Of a stretch of DNA of 64,000 nt, positions 20,536 through 29,434 are shown in pieces (position 1 is the stretch's first letter; every line of letters starts with the position of its first letter). Under the pieces are notes generated by a model. The model made no database searches. It was not told the origin of the DNA and saw only the letters and a program-made list of their open reading frames with translations. The position numbers and the translations under genes are program-made. This DNA is from Granulosicoccus sp. (GTDB lineage: Bacteria; Pseudomonadota; Gammaproteobacteria; Granulosicoccales; Granulosicoccaceae), in the NCBI GenBank assembly GCA_023301725.1, contig JALZUD010000050.1:1-64000 (forward strand), in the 5' to 3' direction.

Positions 20536-20861
20536 AACACTTGGTATTTCGGCGATCTAAAAATGAGTACAAACACCATCGTGGTGCGTGTGTTCATTCA
20601 GATGATCACCTATAACCTGAATAGTATGCAGCAAAAAACACTGCGGATCACCCAGTAGTTTTGTCAGTTGCGACAACAAGCTAACTTTTGATTCATTTTT
20701 TTTCGTCAACAAAAACAACGCATTACGATAACAATGTGAGCTGGTTAACGAATAATAAGAAAACAATGGTACACATCCACGATATTGCTACAGTTTTCAA
20801 CGCGACGAACGCTATTTGCTGAAGTTAAACCCACTTTAGTTAAATTATTCAGTCACATATC

Positions 20862-21314
20862 ATGAAAACTACTGCAACAAAAAAATCAGTTACACGTAAA
20901 AAACCCACTAGTGCAACTGTTAGCACTACTGGAAAAAAGTCATCTGCTGGAAAGGCCAGCGTTAAGACTAAGCGCGCAACCTCTCCAGCAAAAACATCCA
21001 AATCTGCTACAGCTAAAAAAGCCGCTCCTGCCAAACCGGCTCGTAAAGCACCTGCAGCTAAAAAAGCCGCTCCTGCCAAACCGGCTCGTAAAGCACCTGC
21101 AGCTAAAAAAGCCGCTCCTGCCAAACCAGCTCGTAAAGCACCTGCAGCTAAAAAAGCCGCTCCTGCTAAGCCGGCCCGAAAAGCACCTGCTGCTAAAAAA
21201 GCCGCTCCTGCTAAGCCTGCTCGTAAAGCGTCTACAGCTAAGAAACCTGCAGTTGCGAAAAAGAAATCTGTTACAAAAAAACCTGCGATTAAACGCACTC
21301 GCAAGGCTAGCTAA
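20862..21314 (+). CDS. Histone H1-like Lys/Ala/Pro-rich basic protein
   Basis: 150 aa with tandem AKKAAPAKPARKAPA repeats, similar in composition to H1-like/AlgP-type bacterial proteins. Confidence 0.8.
   Translation: MKTTATKKSVTRKKPTSATVSTTGKKSSAGKASVKTKRATSPAKTSKSATAKKAAPAKPARKAPAAKKAAPAKPARKAPAAKKAAPAKPARKAPAAKKAAPAKPARKAPAAKKAAPAKPARKASTAKKPAVAKKKSVTKKPAIKRTRKAS
21012..21236 (+). repeat. Five tandem copies of a 45-bp coding repeat (15 aa AKKAAPAKPARKAPA)
   Basis: Units start at 21012, 21057, 21102, 21147 and 21192; unit gctaaaaaagccgctcctgccaaaccggctcgtaaagcacctgca, with divergence rising towards the 3' units. Confidence 0.92.
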
Positions 21315-21325
21315 ACCGGACGTGA

Positions 21326-21362
21326 GAATCGGCAAGGTGAAATACTGAATCCTTGCCGATTC
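21326..21362. terminator. 12-bp perfect inverted repeat between convergent genes, candidate terminator
   Basis: gaatcggcaagg - tgaaatactgaat - ccttgccgattc; 13-nt loop; right arm overlaps the stop codon of the minus-strand helicase. No clear T-tract. Confidence 0.55.
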
Positions 21363-23739
21363 ATGTCCAAAACTTTGTTAAACATCCTACAAGATCCGGC
21401 AAATTCTTCGGCCTTCTCAGGTTCCACGTATCTGGGAACAATCGTGTGTATCGAGATTCACTAAAACGCGAATCGACTAGCAACACAAATCCTTTATCGT
21501 CATCATCGCGAATGACTCGACCAGCCGTTTGCAATACTCGTGTAAATGCTGGGTAGACGTATGCCATGTCAAAACCGTCACGCCCCAAGCGGCGATGCTC
21601 CTCCGAGATGAGTTCTGTTTGATCTGTCTTTGCGGGCAATCCAGTACCCACAATGATGACACCAATCAGAAGATCCCCTTTGTAATCTATTCCTTCTCCA
21701 AACACTCCTCCTGCTATTGCAAAACCAACTCTATGACCGCTCTGCTCCATAGACTTAAGTAACCCCTGTTGCTCAAACTTGCTCTGCTCGCGTGTCTGGC
21801 TCCATGTATCGCAATCAGGATAGGTGGCCACGTATAGCTGGTGCACCTTTTCGAGGTAACTGTAGGAGGGTAAAAAAACTAAATAGTTCCCAACTTTGAG
21901 TTCTGTACTTTTTTTAATCAGTAGGATGAGGTCGAGTACAGATGCGTCTCGCCGGCGATATCGGGTATCTACCCAATTAACTAGACAATGCACGCAGTTT
22001 TCGACAGCGAAAGGTGATGCCAGTTGCTGGCAAGCTACCTTTTCATCAAAGCCTAGCGAATCACGGTAAAACCAGGTCGGTCGCAACGTTGCTGAAAATG
22101 CAACAGATGCCTTGAACTGAGCATAAGCACTGGCCAGTTCATCCGAGGCATCGAGGCAAAACAGACAAATTTCTATTTGCATCGTTGCCTTGACAATGCA
22201 ACGGTGCTTGTCAGAAAACAGATCACTGACTACTGCATAGCGAAGTAAATCACGCCATAGCTTTTGCGAGCAATCACCCAGAAGCTCAGGGCTAGGTTGC
22301 GACATGGTGACGCTAAATTGTTCGAGAACCGCAACAACAGTTTTTGCAAGTCCTTTCGGCTGCTCAAGTGATACATGCGAGCCTGATTCACAAGTTTTAG
22401 AGACTATTAGCAACTTGCGCGACAGCTTGGAGATTTCACGCTCTAGCAACGTATGGTTCTGTTTGCACTCCTTGGCAGCTCTAATGCATTGGTCACGCGT
22501 CAACGTTGCAGAATACATACTCCGAGCTCGTTCAACCAGATTATGCGCCTCGTCAATCAGTACCACTGTATTTTTCCCTGTGTTGGCAAAATGCGCCAGT
22601 CGGACAAGGGGGTCGAACACATAATTGAAATCTGCTATTACAACATGCACCCATGGCAATAACTGACGACTTAGCTCATAGGGACACAGTTGATGAGCCC
22701 ACGCAATATCATCCAAAACAACGTTGTCAATAACACCCAGTTGTATGAGTTCATTACGTGCCGCTGGAAGACGATCATAAAAACCTAAAGTCATTGGACA
22801 CCTGCCAGCCTCATCTAGCTCACAGCGGCCATTACGGCAAAAACAGGCGGTGTCCTTGGCACGTAGCTGCAAGACTGTGGAATCGAGACCACAATCACGC
22901 ATTGTAAGCATGGCTTTTTCAGCACTAAGCCGTCCCGCAACCTTTGCGGTGAGATAGACAATTTGCCAAACGTCGCTATTGCCATCGTTATTGCCTGCGG
23001 CAGCGCCCATTGCCATTGACTTTATAGCCGGATACAACGAACTCATGGTTTTACCTACACCCGTCGGCGCCTCACACAGTAGCGCCCTGGCGTCGCGGCT
23101 AGCACGATACACCGCAGCAGCCATATCATGTTGGCCATCACGAAAGCTTTGGAACGGAAAATTCAGAGTGCCAGCAGTCTCAACCAAGCTACCGCGCAAA
23201 CGTTGTATTTGCTTCATCCACAATGCGTAGCTGGCCAATGATTGCAGTGCATGCTGCTCTAGCTCGGATATAGAGACACGGCGAATTTCACTGTATTCAG
23301 AGTTATCGCGAATGTTAAAATGGATAAGTTCCAACACAAGTTCATGCATCCTTTCAGGCATATCGTCTAGCTGTTGCCAGTAGAGATAACCATAGAAATA
23401 CAACTGGGCCCATTGCACTGTTTTTTTTGATGTCGGCACCTTATCTGCGGGTACTAGTGTTGTCTTAATTTCTGCCAACAACTGCGCGGCTTCGTTAACA
23501 AGATCGATACGACCAGACAATAGAAATTGGCAATCCTCTATAACGTACGTATTGCTTACCGTGAGTTCAGAGATCCAGCAATCATGGCGTGTCGATGTGT
23601 CTTTGCGGCTCTTTTGAACTCGCTTATGCGCTCTTATTCCATCCTTGGCTGTTGGCCCTGCGGTACCTTCCGGGAGTAGATCGCCCGCCCTGCAAACAAA
23701 CTCCGCAAGCTGGGTAACTGACAGCTTTATGTTCAGCAT
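21361..23739 (-). CDS. XPD/Rad3/DinG-family ATP-dependent DNA helicase with Fe-S cysteines
   Basis: Walker A LLCEAPTGVGKTMSSLYPAIKS; Cys set DTACFCRNGRCELDEAGRCPMTLGFYDRL...HQLCPYELSRQ; DEAH box VVLIDEAHNLVERARSMYS; QTAGRVIRDDDDKG. Start set at MLNIKLSVTQLAEFVCRAGDLLP, overlapping the stop of the upstream gene. Confidence 0.9.
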   Translation of the reverse strand: MLNIKLSVTQLAEFVCRAGDLLPEGTAGPTAKDGIRAHKRVQKSRKDTSTRHDCWISELTVSNTYVIEDCQFLLSGRIDLVNEAAQLLAEIKTTLVPADKVPTSKKTVQWAQLYFYGYLYWQQLDDMPERMHELVLELIHFNIRDNSEYSEIRRVSISELEQHALQSLASYALWMKQIQRLRGSLVETAGTLNFPFQSFRDGQHDMAAAVYRASRDARALLCEAPTGVGKTMSSLYPAIKSMAMGAAAGNNDGNSDVWQIVYLTAKVAGRLSAEKAMLTMRDCGLDSTVLQLRAKDTACFCRNGRCELDEAGRCPMTLGFYDRLPAARNELIQLGVIDNVVLDDIAWAHQLCPYELSRQLLPWVHVVIADFNYVFDPLVRLAHFANTGKNTVVLIDEAHNLVERARSMYSATLTRDQCIRAAKECKQNHTLLEREISKLSRKLLIVSKTCESGSHVSLEQPKGLAKTVVAVLEQFSVTMSQPSPELLGDCSQKLWRDLLRYAVVSDLFSDKHRCIVKATMQIEICLFCLDASDELASAYAQFKASVAFSATLRPTWFYRDSLGFDEKVACQQLASPFAVENCVHCLVNWVDTRYRRRDASVLDLILLIKKSTELKVGNYLVFLPSYSYLEKVHQLYVATYPDCDTWSQTREQSKFEQQGLLKSMEQSGHRVGFAIAGGVFGEGIDYKGDLLIGVIIVGTGLPAKTDQTELISEEHRRLGRDGFDMAYVYPAFTRVLQTAGRVIRDDDDKGFVLLVDSRFSESRYTRLFPDTWNLRRPKNLPDLVGCLTKFWT

Positions 23740-25400
23740 GTAGCTGCTATTGCACGATAACTGATATGCACCACGCGACACGCTATTGCGTGTTGAGCGA
23801 AGTATTTCATCCACCGACGCTGGTTTTCTTGCAGAGTATCGCCCGGCCCTTTAATTTCGATAAATTCATAACCTCCTGAATTGGGAAAATACACAAGATC
23901 AGGAAAGCCGTTTGTATTGTCTCGAGTACTCAGCAAAATTCGATCGAACATGGCCTGCCAGTGTGATAGGGGAATCCGCTCTAAAGCTAGCTCCAACAGC
24001 TCAACTGTTAAACCCTGCCAGCGTACCAAGGGATTCTGCTTTCCATAATGCTGATTGAACGAACACTCAATACGTGATCGAAATTTTTGTAGACAACTAA
24101 GCTCCTTGAACCGCTCCTCGAAAAGCGCTTGGCGTTGTTCGTAAAATTCAGGCTGATAAAAATCAGCAGGTGCGCGCTGAAATGGATTGAAAAAAGCTCC
24201 TGGCACTGGATGGAACACGATATCCCAGATGAACAACCCGAGAACACCGTTGACCAGAGTATTTTCAGTATTGAAGCACTCTCCATTTACCGCAAAAAAC
24301 AGCCGTGCTTGCTCCTCAACACGAATGCCTTGATGTGCCAGCACAAGCTTGGTGGTAACCGGCTTGAAAACGGTCGGCTTTTTGAAGGGTATCCCCAGCG
24401 TTTTTTTACACTGTATGCTTAAACGTTGTCCTACCAGCAACTCAGCTTCATTGTAAGCGTTGGTCACGATAGACTGCGCAATTTTATGAGCTTGATCCCA
24501 GGACGACTCTTTTATTAACCTACGGATTCGTCGTTCACGGGCGGGCGGTGTTGTACAAGCCTCGTACAACAACATAGCGTTCTCATAGTGCCCTAGTCGT
24601 TCTAACTGACGAGCAATAGTAATACGTAGTCTGTCTGTACGACGTAGCAGAGTTCTATCACCACTGATGGGATCGGGCACGGTAAGGCTGAAATTGTAAA
24701 GCTCATTTGCACACTGCTGGCTTACGGTTTCATAAACGGCTTGGCATTCAAAATATCGCCAATGCGCATCAATTTGCGCACGTGAGGTAAAGGCTCTAGC
24801 CGAGGGTTCAATGGAGTAGTCCGCGTAAGTTAAAGTGCCTAGTTGGCTGACAATAAATTCGCTACTATCTTGATAAAGATTGCCGAAAAAACACAACTGC
24901 ATCAGCATCCAGTGAGCATGGCCATCTACACAGATCCAGTGATCCTGGCTCTGCAGCAACTGAGTAAAGCGAGCCTTTATGCTCTCATCACTGTCTTCAA
25001 TATATTGCACCAACTTTGGTCGCGATAATGAGCGTAGCTCATTCAGATCCAACAGTTTTAACAGCTCAGGTTTGGTAAATGCAGCGAGTAGTGGTGCCAA
25101 ACTGATCGGTGGCTCACAACAGACCAAACCATGTTTACTTAGCTCAGCCGCTGCCAGTTGCAGATCCTCAATATCAGAGTAATCTAGGCGGCTTACACGG
25201 AATATTGATCCCTTGCGGCCTAGAAGTCGAATATATAAGCGTTGGGCCGGTTCTTGTGACGAACCGATGGCTCGGTACCACAGCTTTTCCTCGTTTGTTA
25301 GTAAGTCACTGTAAAGGCTGGTAACGTGACTGACGAGGGTGTGAAAATTGTTCACGTAGTAGTCGTCTTGCAACGTTGATTTGTCAGACTCTGCACTCAT
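23733..25400 (-). CDS. FAN1-like VRR-NUC domain nuclease
   Basis: C-terminal NGFPDLVYFPNSGGYEFIEIKGPGDTLQENQRRWMKYFAQHAIACRVVHI (PD-(D/E)xK VRR-NUC); N-terminal region resembles FAN1 winged-helix/SAP parts (SLAPLLAAFTKPELLKLLDLNELRSLSRPKLVQYI). Confidence 0.88.
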   Translation of the reverse strand: MSAESDKSTLQDDYYVNNFHTLVSHVTSLYSDLLTNEEKLWYRAIGSSQEPAQRLYIRLLGRKGSIFRVSRLDYSDIEDLQLAAAELSKHGLVCCEPPISLAPLLAAFTKPELLKLLDLNELRSLSRPKLVQYIEDSDESIKARFTQLLQSQDHWICVDGHAHWMLMQLCFFGNLYQDSSEFIVSQLGTLTYADYSIEPSARAFTSRAQIDAHWRYFECQAVYETVSQQCANELYNFSLTVPDPISGDRTLLRRTDRLRITIARQLERLGHYENAMLLYEACTTPPARERRIRRLIKESSWDQAHKIAQSIVTNAYNEAELLVGQRLSIQCKKTLGIPFKKPTVFKPVTTKLVLAHQGIRVEEQARLFFAVNGECFNTENTLVNGVLGLFIWDIVFHPVPGAFFNPFQRAPADFYQPEFYEQRQALFEERFKELSCLQKFRSRIECSFNQHYGKQNPLVRWQGLTVELLELALERIPLSHWQAMFDRILLSTRDNTNGFPDLVYFPNSGGYEFIEIKGPGDTLQENQRRWMKYFAQHAIACRVVHISYRAIAATC

Positions 25401-25435
25401 CAGGTTAACCGGCTATAAACTCGAGACCACACTGC

Positions 25436-26014
25436 ATGATTAATTCACGTCGCCAACTTGTAAAACTTGCCTTGGCAGGCACTGTAGTGGGTGTAACCGC
25501 AGCTACAGCATCGCGTAAAATCCTAGCTGATAATGATGCCTGTAATAGCTTGCTGAGTCACGCATTTCGTCCACTCATGGGATCTCAGCACGCAGCTTTA
25601 TGCGACAAATACGCGAACAAAGTGCTGCTGATAGTCAATACAGCCAGCAAATGCGGATTCACTCCCCAGTTTGAGCAACTAGAAACTCTAAATCAACGCT
25701 ACTCCGAGAAGGGTTTTCAAGTTCTGGGATTCCCGTCTGGTGATTTTCGGCAAGAACTGGAAACAGAGGAGCAAGTTGCTCACTTCTGCGAACTAAACTA
25801 TGGCGTGACGTTTCCGATGTTCGAAAAAATCCATGTAACCGGCGACCGGGCTCACCCGTTTTATCAACAACTCGCGCAAGCAACTGGCAGCTACCCGAAT
25901 TGGAACTTTAACAAATATCTGATTAGCAGGAACGGCGATGCAATCAAGTACTACGGTTCTGGTACCGAGCCCTTGAGCCGTGAGCTTGTTAGTGACATAG
26001 AAGCTATACTTTAG
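25436..26014 (+). CDS. Glutathione peroxidase-like protein with twin-arginine-type signal
   Basis: MINSRRQLVKLALAGTVVG signal; VNTASKCGFTPQFEQLETLNQRY; YPNWNFNKYLI. Confidence 0.9.
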   Translation: MINSRRQLVKLALAGTVVGVTAATASRKILADNDACNSLLSHAFRPLMGSQHAALCDKYANKVLLIVNTASKCGFTPQFEQLETLNQRYSEKGFQVLGFPSGDFRQELETEEQVAHFCELNYGVTFPMFEKIHVTGDRAHPFYQQLAQATGSYPNWNFNKYLISRNGDAIKYYGSGTEPLSRELVSDIEAIL

Positions 26015-26021
26015 AAAAAGG

Positions 26022-26519
26022 TTGCCTATGTCTGCAGATTCTCATTCGATTCCTACCCCAGCACTATTTCTTGGCTTAGGTGGCCTATTACCGTTCATCA
26101 GCACGGCCGTTCTCCTCTGGGTTTCAGTGCCGCTTGATGTTCTCCCACCATGGTTAGTTAGAGAACGCAGCGTGCAGGAGCTCGCAACGGCGGCTTTGAG
26201 TGCTTATGGAGCCGTTATTCTCAGTTTTTTAGGCGGTGTTCGCTGGGGTAACATCCTATTCGACCAAGAGAGACTGACTCGCTGGACGCCTCTTGCACTG
26301 AGCGTTATACCGAGCTTGATTGCTTGGGTATCTTTGCTGCTTGATGCAATTGCGATGCTCATATTGCTAGCCGTGGCGTTTTGCCTGCAACTCATCGTAG
26401 ACACGTTGGCAACTTATCGGGGGGAATTACCGCATTGGTTTCTGCGATTGCGAAGAATACTTACGGCAGGTGCTGTCATTAGTCTGCAAGTTGGGCTGCT
26501 AGGGCTTAGCGTAACCTAA
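26022..26519 (+). CDS. DUF3429-like multi-TM protein
   Basis: AYGAVILSFLGGVRWGNILF with several TM segments, typical of DUF3429. Confidence 0.8.
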   Translation: MPMSADSHSIPTPALFLGLGGLLPFISTAVLLWVSVPLDVLPPWLVRERSVQELATAALSAYGAVILSFLGGVRWGNILFDQERLTRWTPLALSVIPSLIAWVSLLLDAIAMLILLAVAFCLQLIVDTLATYRGELPHWFLRLRRILTAGAVISLQVGLLGLSVT

Positions 26520-27113
26520 TCGCGCTAATGATCTTGCCGAGTGGTATTCGTCCAAACCACTAATAGCAACCGCATTGGCAGCATTCAGATCGAGTTGCCC
26601 ATCGTCACCTATGAGTGCATCCTCGATGTGCAACTCCACGATTTCGCCAACCACAAGTACAGTATCGTTGACAGCCAATGTTTGTGTTTCAACCAACTTC
26701 AATCCGGTTTTTACAGGACTTTGCGCCACATACGGCGCCTTACATGTGTCCGAATATTCTTCGTCTAGCCCTATCGCTGTGAACTCTGACTGCTCTCGAG
26801 GGTAGCGCGCTGAGCTCTGATGAGCTTGTTGATAGATATCACGAGTCACCATATTCAACGTGTATTCGCCTTGTTCAATAATATTTTCGAGAGAATGTCT
26901 GGGCACCGAATGGGGGCGGAACAATACGCCAACCAGCGGGGGGTTTGCACCGATGTGGAATACCGAAGTCATCAGTGCCAGATTGGACTGCCCTTGGGCA
27001 TTAACAGTACCTAAAAGGTTGGCACTTTTGTAACCCGCTAGACTATTAATCAGATTAGCCCGATTGCGCTTCTCTATTTGATCAATGGCAGCTCGGTCGA
27101 AACATGTGCTCAT
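26499..27113 (-). CDS. Flavin reductase-like domain protein (FMN-binding)
   Basis: ANLLGTVNAQGQSNLALMTSVFHIGANPPLVGVLFRP...EYTLNMV; convergent 3' overlap with the DUF3429 gene. Confidence 0.88.
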   Translation of the reverse strand: MSTCFDRAAIDQIEKRNRANLINSLAGYKSANLLGTVNAQGQSNLALMTSVFHIGANPPLVGVLFRPHSVPRHSLENIIEQGEYTLNMVTRDIYQQAHQSSARYPREQSEFTAIGLDEEYSDTCKAPYVAQSPVKTGLKLVETQTLAVNDTVLVVGEIVELHIEDALIGDDGQLDLNAANAVAISGLDEYHSARSLARLGYAKP

Positions 27114-27134
27114 GAACTCATTTACTCGCAGGCG

Positions 27135-28214
27135 TTAGAGATAAGCGATATGCTTTTCATATTCATCATACGCGCGTTTCCATGCGCCTTGATCCAGATG
27201 CTTTATGTTTAACAACGTAGGCAGCAGTTGCTGTGAAAAATCTTCACTGCTCTCTCGAGGCAACAGAGAAGGTAGATGATCTATTGCGATCAAATCAAGC
27301 GATGGATTTTCCGAGCTGGACTGCATGATGGTGTGAGATGGCTTATCCATCGACGTGCATTGCGAATAGATGGGCAATGGGTTGTGCTTGCCAAAAGGAT
27401 CACAGCTGACATCACTAATAACTTGTAATTTACGTTGTGGCTGCTGCAAATGCTCGATGGAAGTGAACGATGGCAACGCGCTATTGATAAAAACACAATT
27501 GACCAAAATATCGTGCTCTCTCACCGCATCGAACGGCCCTCCTTCAGCAGTTTCCGTTTGGTCCCAACGAGTTACTGACAGCTCACAACGTTCAAATAAT
27601 TCAACAGCGCCAGAGCCGCATCGGCCCAGTGCGCCAATGACCAAGTTGTCAGGCTTGTGCGCAACAGTTGCCAACGATGTTTTTACGGTACTCAGGAGCG
27701 CCTCTTTAGTGGGCCACGACGACAATTCGGGCAGAGTCAGTTTGTTTTGCTTGTCGCACCACGCGATAACAGCGACTGCGGCTCCGACAAAACCTGCCCA
27801 GTAGCCAAAGGCGGCAACACGTTTTTGTTGATCGTCGGTCAGGTATTCAAGGTCATAGAGCGCGCCGCCAGCTTGAACAAACTGCGAGAGCACTTCTCGC
27901 CAACCTTGTTGCTCTTTAAACACATGCGCAAAGTGCACATGGCGGCGATTAAACGGGCCGTCATGAGGCTCAAGCTCTTTGAGTCCAAGAATAATGGCGT
28001 CACTTGGCGCAGTGTGCCAAGCACCCGCATCAACCAATTGGCAGCCAATGGTGCCGTATTCGTTGTTATTAAAGATACGCTGCTCACAACGTTCAACAAC
28101 CACCTCGTAACCGCAAGCCAGAAGCTGGGCTGCCGAGTGAGGTGTAAGCAGGGTACGTCGCTCAAATGCTTTGGTTTCTGCACGCAACCACAGCAGTGGC
28201 AATTTAGTGTTCAA
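27135..28214 (-). CDS. Saccharopine dehydrogenase (LYS1-like)
   Basis: LWLRAETKAFERRTLLTPHSAAQLLACGYEVVVERCEQRIF...ILGLKELEP...HVHFAHVFKEQQGW...ALYDLEYLTDDQ...VIGALGRCGSGAVELF. Confidence 0.88.
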   Translation of the reverse strand: MNTKLPLLWLRAETKAFERRTLLTPHSAAQLLACGYEVVVERCEQRIFNNNEYGTIGCQLVDAGAWHTAPSDAIILGLKELEPHDGPFNRRHVHFAHVFKEQQGWREVLSQFVQAGGALYDLEYLTDDQQKRVAAFGYWAGFVGAAVAVIAWCDKQNKLTLPELSSWPTKEALLSTVKTSLATVAHKPDNLVIGALGRCGSGAVELFERCELSVTRWDQTETAEGGPFDAVREHDILVNCVFINSALPSFTSIEHLQQPQRKLQVISDVSCDPFGKHNPLPIYSQCTSMDKPSHTIMQSSSENPSLDLIAIDHLPSLLPRESSEDFSQQLLPTLLNIKHLDQGAWKRAYDEYEKHIAYL

Positions 28215-28229
28215 AGACCAGCAGTAGGG

Positions 28230-29330
28230 TTATTGAAACGGATAAGTAATACTGAGCGCACCAAAGGTATCTCGGCTTGAGGAGATTGTCGTTCTGGGGC
28301 TTGCTGAGGTAAGTTGAAAAACATACGACAAATTCTTTCCTTTCCAGACTACACCTGTGGATACCTGGTCTTGAACGTGATCCAAGGGGACAGAATGGCT
28401 ATCAGTAAATGTGTTGCCATCGATCAAAACATCATTGGCCACGTAGCCGATACGCGCGCCAAGATAAACATAGAAGTCGCGCCTATTAGCCGTTGCCAGA
28501 GAGTTTACCTGCCGATCAGATTGCAATGAGAACGTGGAGTGCGAGTATTCCATATTGGATCCCCAGCGGATCGCCATGCCCAAATTGAGATCAGACATGA
28601 TGGTACCAGCACCCGCCAAACCCAAGCCCAGCACATCAAAACCACGCCGCTCACCGTAATTTGTAAACAGTTTTTTTACACGCAATGCTTCTACCCGAAA
28701 GACTAGCTCGTTTTCCAGTTGGTTGTCCCAACCTCTAGGCTCATCAGCACCGATAATTTTATGCACCGTTTTTTGTGATTGTTCACCGAGCGTTACTGGC
28801 CCGATGGCCCCAATCCACACTGACAACTGATCCGATGTGTTTTTGTCCCATGAGGACAGCGTGCTTTGCAAAGCTAGAAATCCCGCATAAGGAACGTCGT
28901 CTTCCTGCAGCTCTGAAACGGTTATCTCCTCTGGTGTTTGCATTCGCTGAAAAAACATATGTGCCACATTGCGCACCTTGCCAGGAGTAGTTTGAATGTA
29001 CGTGTTCTTTGTGAGAAAGTTGAGATAACCAAACAGATTTTCATCGTTAAACTCAAGGAACGGCCCTTTGGTATAGGTCAGGCCAACGCCGTTGGTATAG
29101 CCCGCATCATCACCGACGAACAGGTCATTCTGTAAGGTGAATGTGAGAAAACTCTGGGGCTTAACGTTAGCAATATTCCACTCTAACGAACTTGGATCTG
29201 CTGATGGGCTGGATTGTGCCCATGCACCGTGGATGCCAGCAAGCATTGTCAAACTCAGACAGGCACAGGCGATGAATCGCCGCCTATAGCGATAGTCACA
29301 ACGGTTGCACAGAGGTGCTTGACTTGTCAT
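28230..29330 (-). CDS. LpxR/DUF2219-family outer membrane protein (lipid A deacylase-like)
   Basis: FLTFTLQNDLFVGDDAGYTNGVGLTYTKGPF; VWIGAIGPVTLGEQSQKTVHKIIGADEPRGWDNQLENE; signal peptide. Confidence 0.85.
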   Translation of the reverse strand: MTSQAPLCNRCDYRYRRRFIACACLSLTMLAGIHGAWAQSSPSADPSSLEWNIANVKPQSFLTFTLQNDLFVGDDAGYTNGVGLTYTKGPFLEFNDENLFGYLNFLTKNTYIQTTPGKVRNVAHMFFQRMQTPEEITVSELQEDDVPYAGFLALQSTLSSWDKNTSDQLSVWIGAIGPVTLGEQSQKTVHKIIGADEPRGWDNQLENELVFRVEALRVKKLFTNYGERRGFDVLGLGLAGAGTIMSDLNLGMAIRWGSNMEYSHSTFSLQSDRQVNSLATANRRDFYVYLGARIGYVANDVLIDGNTFTDSHSVPLDHVQDQVSTGVVWKGKNLSYVFQLTSASPRTTISSSRDTFGALSITYPFQ

Positions 29331-29434
29331 ATTACTCTCAAAAACTCTATCGCCACACGCTGCTGCGACACACTTCGGCGAGTATAGCTCAGCCCTTTGT
29401 CAAGGCAAGCTTAACTAACAGTTTCGCTAGGGTA

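Noticed and set aside
20557-20766. 69-aa minus ORF upstream of csrA (MFSYYSLTSSHCYRN...)
   Set aside because: No recognisable domain or clear ribosome-binding site; could not be supported.
20849-21335. Minus- and alternate-frame ORFs over the KAPA repeat (e.g. AAFLAAGAFRAGLAG, LLPNRLVKHLQLKK)
   Set aside because: Artefacts of a stop-poor tandem repeat; only the 20862-21314 frame matches a known compositional class.
21361-25400. Possible phage-defence nuclease-helicase system
   Set aside because: Domain content fits DNA crosslink repair (FAN1 plus XPD-like) better, and there is no defence-island context.
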